From assembly GCA_945903675.1 (NCBI GenBank), contig CAMDOP010000134.1, positions 1 to 8,197 on the forward strand: a stretch of DNA of 8,197 nt. Reading direction: 5' to 3'. The notes under the pieces were generated by a model that was not told the origin of the DNA, did not search any database, and saw only the letters and a program-made list of their open reading frames with translations. A program made the translations under genes and the position numbers. The stretch is from Crenothrix polyspora (GTDB taxonomy: Bacteria; Pseudomonadota; Gammaproteobacteria; Methylococcales; Methylomonadaceae). Below are positions 1-4,904 of the stretch, in pieces. The stretch's first letter is position 1. Every line of letters begins with the position of its first letter.

Positions 1-700
1 CGCCTTTAGGATAGTTTTTCTTATCCTTATGGTTGGCATTAATTTCTGATTTTTCTAAAAACTCAAAGCCGGCGCTTCTAGCCAAAGCAATCACATCATC
101 TTCATTGACATAGCCTGCTGTGGTGATTTTATTCTGAGGTTTAAATAGATTATATCTATGTTCAACCACGCCAAGTATGCCTCCAGGCTTTAAGGCTTTA
201 TACATGGCCACATAGACCGCAGCGGCTTGGTCGATGCTCAACCAATTATGGGTATTACGAAATGATAGCACACGGTCTACAGAGTTATCGGGTGCTATCT
301 TTAAGACTTTAGGTGGCTCAAGCTCGGTGATCTCAACTTTGTCGTAGAGCTGAGGCTGTTCGTGAATTTTTTTTACAAACTTATCTAGGCTCTTTTTAAA
401 ATAAGGTTCTTCAGATTTAGCTGAATAATGCGCAGCATAAAATTTCCCCTTAGCTTTTAAATAAGGCGCTAATATTTCCGTATACCAGCCTTCTCCCGGC
501 CAGACTTCAACCACGGTCATCGTGTCTTGTATGTCAAAAAAAGCTAAGGTTTGTTGGGGGTGTCGATAAAGATCACGGGCTTTATGTTCAGCGGAGCGCT
601 GTTCACCGGCTATCGTTTGAGCTAGGCTAGTGGCGAGTTCATCAGCTTGTGCCGCACAAATGCTAGTTATAAATAACAAAGCCCCTAAGATTTTTTTCAT
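1..700 (-). CDS. Secreted SAM-methyltransferase-like protein (COG4798 type), 3' end missing
   Basis: Open minus-strand frame of 233 codons from ATG at 700 to the window edge, so the C-terminus is missing. Residues 1-19 form a Sec signal peptide: a KK charge, a hydrophobic core (ILGALLFITSIC) and a likely cleavage after AQA before DE. There is no good lipobox, since Ile precedes the Cys. The mature part looks like a Rossmann-type class I methyltransferase. It has a motif I-like strand and loop at about 63-77 (VVEVWPGEGWYTEIL), an acidic/Asn-rich strand at about 142-153 (DRVLSFRNTHNW) and a post-motif LKPGG at 170-174. This matches the 'predicted methyltransferase' family COG4798, widespread in Proteobacteria and without an established substrate. 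An exported SAM enzyme is odd because SAM is cytoplasmic. It lies 46 bp downstream of dsbB on the same strand and may be cotranscribed with it. The ribosome site is weak (TGAG about 8 nt upstream). Fold and signal peptide are well supported; function is unknown. Confidence 0.85.
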   Translation of the reverse strand, partial: MKKILGALLFITSICAAQADELATSLAQTIAGEQRSAEHKARDLYRHPQQTLAFFDIQDTMTVVEVWPGEGWYTEILAPYLKAKGKFYAAHYSAKSEEPYFKKSLDKFVKKIHEQPQLYDKVEITELEPPKVLKIAPDNSVDRVLSFRNTHNWLSIDQAAAVYVAMYKALKPGGILGVVEHRYNLFKPQNKITTAGYVNEDDVIALARSAGFEFLEKSEINANHKDKKNYPKG

Positions 701-726
701 GTTTTTACTCAAGTAGTGTCTGATAG

Positions 727-745
727 AGGCGACAGAATGACGCCT
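727..745 (-). other. Small hairpin between dsbB and the secreted methyltransferase
   Basis: Immediately after the dsbB stop codon, AGGCG and CGCCT (727-731 and 741-745) can pair around a 9-nt loop. No T-run follows, so it is not a canonical intrinsic terminator. It could stabilise or partly separate the dsbB message from the downstream gene, or be chance. Confidence 0.25.
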
Positions 746-746
746 A

Positions 747-1250
747 TTATTTGTTATGACTATTCCAAATTTGCAGTAGGCTTAAAGCTGCCAAACTTAA
801 AAAGGCGACTAAGGTCCATGCGGGCATACTAAAGCCTAGTAAGGTCCAGTCTATTTTGGCGCAATCACCAGTACCGTTGAGCATCAGTTTAACGGTATCA
901 AACAGCGGAAAATTTTGCAGCATAAAGCTAATGCCTGGACTGCATTCGGGGACTTGATCAGGTGGTAAATGTTGTAACCAAACATGCCGTGTTGAAATAG
1001 AGGCACCGAATAAGGCGCTTAGGGTTCCTAAAAGGGCATAACGCTTGATGCCGACAGGTCCTGGATTATGTAAACCTGCTACCAAGAAAATAATGCCGGT
1101 TAATAAAATAGCCAGACGCTGAGAAATACATAAAGGGCAGGGCTCTAAACCTTGTATTAATTGAAAATAGGCGCCCATAGATAATAAACTTAGACACGCT
1201 AAGGCGCCTAATAAAAACCAGATTCTTGCCTTAATCTTTAGCTTTAGCAT
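747..1250 (-). CDS. dsbB: DsbB, disulfide bond formation protein B (quinone-coupled DsbA oxidase)
   Basis: A 167-aa inner-membrane protein of normal DsbB length (E. coli about 176). Four hydrophobic segments lie at roughly 11-31, 43-60, 70-86 and 138-162. The first periplasmic loop carries the quinone-side CPLC motif (C38, C41), followed by SQR with R45, which matches the conserved Arg near the quinone. The second loop holds the other redox pair, C103 (PEC) and C130 (GDC). The C-terminal DWTLLGFSMPAWTL segment is typical of the family. In this family, DsbB takes electrons from periplasmic DsbA and passes them to ubiquinone or menaquinone. All four essential cysteines are present, so it should be active. 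A further Cys, C19, sits inside TM1. The ATG at 1250 has an AGGA-type ribosome site about 6 nt upstream. No dsbA is in the window. The 84-bp gap to the preceding minus-strand gene leaves open whether it has its own promoter. Confidence 0.96.
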   Translation of the reverse strand: MLKLKIKARIWFLLGALACLSLLSMGAYFQLIQGLEPCPLCISQRLAILLTGIIFLVAGLHNPGPVGIKRYALLGTLSALFGASISTRHVWLQHLPPDQVPECSPGISFMLQNFPLFDTVKLMLNGTGDCAKIDWTLLGFSMPAWTLVAFLSLAALSLLQIWNSHNK

Positions 1251-1334
1251 AACTATCCTATTAGTTTTATTGACGTTAAATTTTAATCAAAATGTAAGTA
1301 GGACACATGATTTCGTGCCTGACATTTCAATGCT

Positions 1335-2051
1335 TCAATGTGATGATACGCTCGGCTCAGTAACTGCCTCTACTTCTTCTTTAAAAGCTTTAATATCGCT
1401 AGCCGGCCCTAAGACCACTAAAACGTCACCAGAGCTTAGTGTGTGTTCTTTTTCATCCATTACAAAATGTAAGGTGTCGCCGGATACCTTATCAACGACA
1501 CCGATAAGAATCAAATTATACCTGCCTGCTAGCAGTAAGGCGCCGGTTTTAGTTTGCTCTAAAGAAGAGTTTTTAGGGATTTCTATTTGTGCGATATGTA
1601 AATCATGGCGTCCAAAAACGGTATGATCTAAGACATCAGTAATGTCAGGTTTGGCGAGCATGTCGTAGGTTTTTCTGCCACAAATCTCATAAGGATCAAT
1701 AATCTTATTGGCGCCAGCGGCCAGTAATTTTTCTGCTGATTCTGGGTCATCAACAATAGCGATGATGGTCAGTTCGTTATCTAGGGCGCGTGCAGAAATC
1801 GTTAAAAAGACATTATCAGAATCTTTAGGATAAAAACAAAAAAGTATGTCGATGTTTTCGCCGATACCTACAGATTTAATGGCCTCATCATTTGTAAAAT
1901 CAATGATTCTAGTATCAAAGCCTTGCTCGGCTACTAATAAGGCTTCTGCTTTATTTTTAACAATAAAAACATAGCTATATTGCTCTTCATTTAATTGCTT
2001 GATCACTTCTAAAGACATGATGCTGTAACCGAATACGGCAATGCGTTTCAT
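1335..2051 (-). CDS. Stand-alone TrkA-like RCK protein (TrkA-N + TrkA-C) with degenerate nucleotide motif
   Basis: A 238-aa soluble protein with no membrane segment. Residues 1 to about 120 form a TrkA-N/RCK Rossmann domain: strand KRIAVFG at 2-8, a DFTND element at 51-55, and LLAAGANKIIDPYE at 109-122, closely parallel to QAGADNVIQPFE in the adjacent channel. Residues about 150-225 form a TrkA-C domain ending in the typical GDVLVVLGPASDI strand and loop. Such proteins gate K+ channels and transporters in response to nucleotides or ions. The usual GxGxxG is replaced by G8-Y-S-I-M-S13, and the acidic residue expected at the end of strand 2 is absent (FIVKNK), so NAD(H) binding may be lost or changed. 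The start codon overlaps the channel gene's stop (ATGA, 2048-2051), and AAGGA sits about 9 nt upstream, so translation is probably coupled. Most likely it is a hetero-oligomeric partner or regulator of that channel; this is inferred from operon context. Confidence 0.88.
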   Translation of the reverse strand: MKRIAVFGYSIMSLEVIKQLNEEQYSYVFIVKNKAEALLVAEQGFDTRIIDFTNDEAIKSVGIGENIDILFCFYPKDSDNVFLTISARALDNELTIIAIVDDPESAEKLLAAGANKIIDPYEICGRKTYDMLAKPDITDVLDHTVFGRHDLHIAQIEIPKNSSLEQTKTGALLLAGRYNLILIGVVDKVSGDTLHFVMDEKEHTLSSGDVLVVLGPASDIKAFKEEVEAVTEPSVSSH

Positions 2052-3649
2052 CGCTTAGGTTCCTTAGGTCTGCTGTTTTTAAGTTGTTCGCGAAAATAAG
2101 CAATGCCGATATCTCTGCCCAACACCACTAACAGATCATCTGGCTGCAAGATAAAAAAAGGCGGTGGATTAAAATAGAACTGTTGGTTTTTTAAGGCATA
2201 ACTATTTTTATGTTTTTGATGGGTAGGGTTAGCGCTGACTACACCTATTAACATTAATTTTCTGTGTTCAAAATCAAGTTCAGCAATGGTGATTCCGTCG
2301 ATCATGGAGCCTGCACATACGGCTAAGGTTTCCATTATGAACTGTTTTTCTTCACGAATAACGCCCAAGATGGCTTCAAATGCCACGGGCTTACCTATAT
2401 ATTGAGCGACGACTAATGCTGCAATTTCAAACGGTTGTATAACATTATCAGCACCAGCCTGATAAAGTTTATTTACGTTTTGCGGATGATTAGCACGAGA
2501 AATAATACGGATAGATGGATTAAGATAACGACTAGTCAGGGTAATATAGACATTAACCACGTCATCGCCTGTAGTACATAGCACGGCTGAAGCTTTTTGT
2601 TTAATGCCGGCATTAATCAAGACATCATTTTTACTCGCATCGTCATGCATGACTAGATAACCTAATCGTCTAGCGTTCATGGCATTGACTGGATTGTTAT
2701 CAATAATAATGAAATGCTGTTTATGTTTTTCTAGCTGTTTAGCGATATGCTGACCGACACGACCAAAACCGCAAATAATAACAAAGGATTTATAGCCCTT
2801 GAGTTCGGCATAAATGCTATTTTCACGCAGATCATTCATTTTATCGTTGACTGCCGACACGATAATAGAGATTAAGAAAGATAGCACGCCAAAACCAGTT
2901 AAGATTAAACCTATAGCAACCAAGCGGCCACCGGTGGTTTGAGGGGCAATATCACCATAACCGACTGACGTGACGGTGACTATCGACCAATATACAGCAT
3001 CAAATAAGTTGCGGACCTGCTGACCATTCGCAGCGTGTTCAAACAGATAAATACCAACTGTGCCGATAAAAATCAAAAAGCCTAAAAAAACCGCTAAGGT
3101 ATAAAGTTCAAAGCGTTTAGTCTCAATAATCTCTGCAAATAATCTCAAGCTTTTAAAATAGCGAAATAATTTGAACAGCCTAAAAATAAGCAAGGCTCTA
3201 AAGAGGGTTAAGGAACGGAAGCTGGGTAAAATGGCCAGTAGATCAATGATGGCCAACGGTGTGAGCATATACTCTATTTTTTTGGTGATAATGATCTTAG
3301 CAACTTTGCCCCATTGCATAGGACGGTTTAAATATAAGGACTTGGCGTGATGCTTGAGTATGATGTGATGAATATCGTTATATAACCAAGCACGTAATAA
3401 ATATTCCAAAATAAACAAAGCAATCAAAAGATGTTCAAACATCTTTTCAAAGTTGCTTGCAGGTGTATCGACTTCGTCAATGAGTAAGAAAACGCTGAAC
3501 AATACGCTGATGATCATTGCTTTATCAAAGCGAGATTTAAGGCGACTTTCAGAGTCTTCTAATAAATGATAAAAAAATCGCTTAGTCTTTTTATACGTCG
3601 ACGAATGCTGTTGGAACGAGACTAAGGCAAAGACGAGTTGAGTTAGCAT
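2048..3649 (-). CDS. Voltage-gated-type K+ channel with C-terminal RCK domains (Kch-like)
   Basis: A 533-aa inner-membrane potassium channel. The membrane part has S1 (about 43-60), S2 (about 70-90), S3 (about 128-141) and an S4 rich in regularly spaced basic residues (R145, R151, R157, K160, R163, K166, R169). S5 spans about 181-203. The pore loop carries the K+ selectivity filter TSVGYGD at 227-233, and S6 spans about 242-266. The cytoplasmic part has a TrkA-N/RCK domain with intact GFGRVG (294-299) and the acidic D317 at the end of strand 2, as expected for NAD(H) or another nucleotide. A TrkA-C domain follows at about 435-520 (PDDLLVVLGRD). It is longer than E. coli Kch (about 417 aa), mainly because it carries a TrkA-C domain. 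The ATG at 3649 lies 4 bp after the preceding gene's stop, and its GAGGA ribosome site overlaps that TGA with very short spacing. No better start is visible. It probably conducts K+ in tetramers; voltage sensitivity is suggested by S4 but not shown. Confidence 0.95.
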   Translation of the reverse strand: MLTQLVFALVSFQQHSSTYKKTKRFFYHLLEDSESRLKSRFDKAMIISVLFSVFLLIDEVDTPASNFEKMFEHLLIALFILEYLLRAWLYNDIHHIILKHHAKSLYLNRPMQWGKVAKIIITKKIEYMLTPLAIIDLLAILPSFRSLTLFRALLIFRLFKLFRYFKSLRLFAEIIETKRFELYTLAVFLGFLIFIGTVGIYLFEHAANGQQVRNLFDAVYWSIVTVTSVGYGDIAPQTTGGRLVAIGLILTGFGVLSFLISIIVSAVNDKMNDLRENSIYAELKGYKSFVIICGFGRVGQHIAKQLEKHKQHFIIIDNNPVNAMNARRLGYLVMHDDASKNDVLINAGIKQKASAVLCTTGDDVVNVYITLTSRYLNPSIRIISRANHPQNVNKLYQAGADNVIQPFEIAALVVAQYIGKPVAFEAILGVIREEKQFIMETLAVCAGSMIDGITIAELDFEHRKLMLIGVVSANPTHQKHKNSYALKNQQFYFNPPPFFILQPDDLLVVLGRDIGIAYFREQLKNSRPKEPKR

Positions 3650-3653
3650 GTCC

Positions 3654-4445
3654 TCATTCTTTAACCGCAGTCACTAAGGCATTAACCTCTAAGCGATGGC
3701 TGAGGTTTATTTGTTTAAAACCTACTTCAGATAGTTGCTCTAAGGCCAACGCTTCGCGCATGATGTGGTTTTCTGATTCATCGTTAAATAAATGAATAAT
3801 CCAATGTTCTAAAACATCGAGACGATTAAGACTGATTAATACTTTAAAATAACCAGCGACTTCATTTTGGGTGCTGAGTGTATGGGCGCTAACATCATCT
3901 AGGGCATAACGATCGCCATTGATAAATTGACCGCTAGGTTTTAACACCCTAAAGATTTCATTGAGTACTTGTTTTCGGTAATGGGCTTCAAAATTATGCA
4001 GTGTGTAGGCTGAGGCTATTACATCAACACTGTTGGCGCTTAATGACCTTAAGGCGCTTAAGGCATCTTGGTCGGAGAAATTTAAACGACCGTTATCTAC
4101 CCATTGTTGTAAGCTTTGCTTTGCTTGATTTTGCATAATGGGTTCATTGTCGATGCTTAATAAGGTCAGGCGCTCATCGGCAGACAATATAGCTAGGCTG
4201 GTTATTCCTGTACCACCACCTAATTCAACAACGCTAACGGGAGCAAAGTTTTGTGCACAAAACTTCGCGACTGATAAGCCAACTAATCGGCTCATTTCCG
4301 CTGCAAATGGACTAATTTGTTTTAATAGATAATAATCTTGGCCAATGATGCTGGAAAATAATGTGTCGTAAGGACTGACTTCCTGATGGCTGGTTTTATC
4401 GGGCATTGCCGCCATATTCTGGTCAATAATTAAACGTTGAGTCAT
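3654..4445 (-). CDS. Class I SAM-dependent methyltransferase, substrate unknown
   Basis: A 263-aa soluble protein with a clear class I methyltransferase core. Motif I is VVELGGGTG (numbering from the chosen start, ELGGGTG at about 74-80). The acidic strand-2 end is SIDNEP (D99), which should hold the SAM ribose. Motif IV is DVIASAYTLHN (about 140-150) and the post-motif is LKPSG (about 167-171). The N-terminal DTLFSSIIG...FAAEMSRLVG region faintly recalls CmoA-like enzymes, but motif I differs from the CmoA form, so I assign no substrate. I prefer the ATG at 4445 over the one at 4457: GGAG stands 6 nt before 4445, while 4457 has no ribosome site. It is the first gene of an apparent operon with the K+ channel (4-bp gap) and the RCK protein. 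The gene contains a perfect 20-bp palindrome at 4246-4265. Confidence 0.9.
   Translation of the reverse strand: MTQRLIIDQNMAAMPDKTSHQEVSPYDTLFSSIIGQDYYLLKQISPFAAEMSRLVGLSVAKFCAQNFAPVSVVELGGGTGITSLAILSADERLTLLSIDNEPIMQNQAKQSLQQWVDNGRLNFSDQDALSALRSLSANSVDVIASAYTLHNFEAHYRKQVLNEIFRVLKPSGQFINGDRYALDDVSAHTLSTQNEVAGYFKVLISLNRLDVLEHWIIHLFNDESENHIMREALALEQLSEVGFKQINLSHRLEVNALVTAVKE
4243..4268. repeat. Perfect 20-bp palindrome (24/26 extended) inside the methyltransferase gene
   Basis: AAGTTTTGTGCACAAAACTT at 4246-4265 is identical to its reverse complement. One mismatched pair further out, GC and GC continue the symmetry to 4243-4268. Because it is symmetric, both strands encode AKFCAQNFA in frame. 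The methyltransferase uses this as the helix just before motif I, so the symmetry could be a coding accident. It could also be a protein-binding dyad or form a cruciform. Confidence 0.8.
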
Positions 4446-4466
4446 TAGCAGCTCCATAAACGGGTT

Positions 4467-4522
4467 ATTTTAGATAGACTGGCCTCTTAGTGCAAGGCGC
4501 TGTTTTTTATTGTTCTATTATA
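4467..4522 (-). promoter_or_regulatory. Candidate promoters of the methyltransferase-channel-RCK operon
   Basis: Two minus-strand options are visible. The nearer pairs TAAAAT (4472-4467) as -10 with TTGCAC (4495-4490) as a weak -35 at 17-bp spacing. It would start the transcript only a few bases before the ATG at 4457, which fits use of the ATG at 4445. The farther option is a perfect TATAAT (4522-4517) with no recognisable -35. Either could be real; both are eye matches only. Confidence 0.3.
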
Positions 4523-4632
4523 GAGTCGATTAATCAGGGCGCATTAGGTGATGATAACTCTGCTTTCATAATGAAATGAAGTGCTTGAGAGCTTTATTTT
4601 TACTATATTAATGACTTGTTATCATCTTGATT

Positions 4633-4641
4633 TTATGCACA
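4633..4641 (+). promoter_or_regulatory. DnaA box (TTATGCACA)
   Basis: A perfect match to the strong DnaA-box consensus TTATNCACA. It is isolated, about 170 bp left of the three-box cluster and on the other side of the AT-rich block and IHF site. Confidence 0.55.
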
Positions 4642-4711
4642 TAGCTGAGTAAACGTTTAAATAAGCAGGTGCGGCGAACATAGTTGTGTTTATGATTGGT
4701 AGTATTAATTG

Positions 4712-4724
4712 TAACACATTGATA
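4712..4724 (-). promoter_or_regulatory. Candidate IHF-binding site
   Basis: TAACACATTGATA is, on the minus strand, a perfect match to the IHF consensus WATCAANNNNTTR. It lies in AT-rich flanking DNA, which IHF prefers, between the isolated DnaA box and the three-box cluster. IHF bends DNA and is a standard component of oriC, datA and DARS2 in enterobacteria. The match is short and AT-biased, so chance is possible. Confidence 0.45.
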
Positions 4725-4810
4725 TTTATTGACTAATTTGTATTGTATAATAATTGATCAATTTAACAAAAGACTAGGTAACATCAGTATTAAGCATAAT
4801 AGAAGGACAC

Positions 4811-4846
4811 TTATTCACAGAGTTATCCACAGCTTCTGTGGGTAAC
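4811..4846 (+). promoter_or_regulatory. Three-box DnaA cluster with hairpin potential
   Basis: TTATTCACA (4811-4819) and TTATCCACA (4823-4831) are perfect TTATNCACA boxes in direct orientation at 12-bp period. TGTGGGTAA (4837-4845) is an inverted box with one mismatch (TTACCCACA). Boxes 2 and 3 face each other, so GTTATCCACAG and CTGTGGGTAAC form an 11-bp stem with a 3-nt loop and one G-U-type pair. The cluster ends about 60 bp before the priA start. DnaA-ATP or DnaA-ADP could bind cooperatively here; whether it regulates priA or serves replication control is inference. Confidence 0.65.
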
Positions 4847-4857
4847 TAAAATTCTTT

Positions 4858-4873
4858 AGTAGGTATAACTACT
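4858..4873. repeat. Short imperfect dyad in the priA leader
   Basis: AGTAG and CTACT flank a TATA centre, giving a 16-bp near-palindrome with one mismatched pair, about 31 bp before the priA ATG. It overlaps a possible TATAAC -10 element (4864-4869). It may be an operator half-site pair or a small leader hairpin; evidence is weak. Confidence 0.25.
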
Positions 4874-4904
4874 TAGCTCTATAACGTCTAAATTAACAAC
4901 AGTT

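Larger units (their letters stand above)
4458..4904. other. Divergent intergenic region with DnaA/IHF-site cluster
   Basis: A gene-free gap of about 450 bp between the minus-strand methyltransferase operon and plus-strand priA, long for this compact window. It holds four DnaA-box matches, one perfect IHF consensus site, the palindrome AATTGATCAATT (4752-4763) and a very AT-rich block: 21 G+C in 4701-4800 by hand count. Only one GATC was seen (4756-4759), unlike the GATC-dense E. coli oriC. I find no convincing ORF or RNA gene. Genes point away from it on both sides. The composition suggests a DnaA-controlled element. Confidence 0.6.

Noticed and set aside
1270..1626. Plus-strand open frame opposite the RCK gene
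   Set aside because: Shadow of the minus-strand RCK gene; Ser/Thr/Lys-rich with no recognisable domain and no ribosome site.
4138..4332. Plus-strand 64-codon frame inside the methyltransferase gene
   Set aside because: Antisense shadow; its one striking peptide, AKFCAQNFA, merely reflects the palindrome at 4243-4268.
4719..4751. TTGATA/TTGACT with TATAAT (4746-4751) as the priA promoter
   Set aside because: Spacings are 21 and 11 bp, both outside the workable range for sigma-70; in such AT-rich DNA single-element matches are expected.
4633..4846. Definite chromosomal oriC
   Set aside because: DnaA boxes, AT-rich DNA and IHF site fit, but there is no visible skew switch, only one GATC, no dnaA/dnaN/mnmG/rpmH neighbour and no 13-mer-type repeats; kept as a candidate element only.
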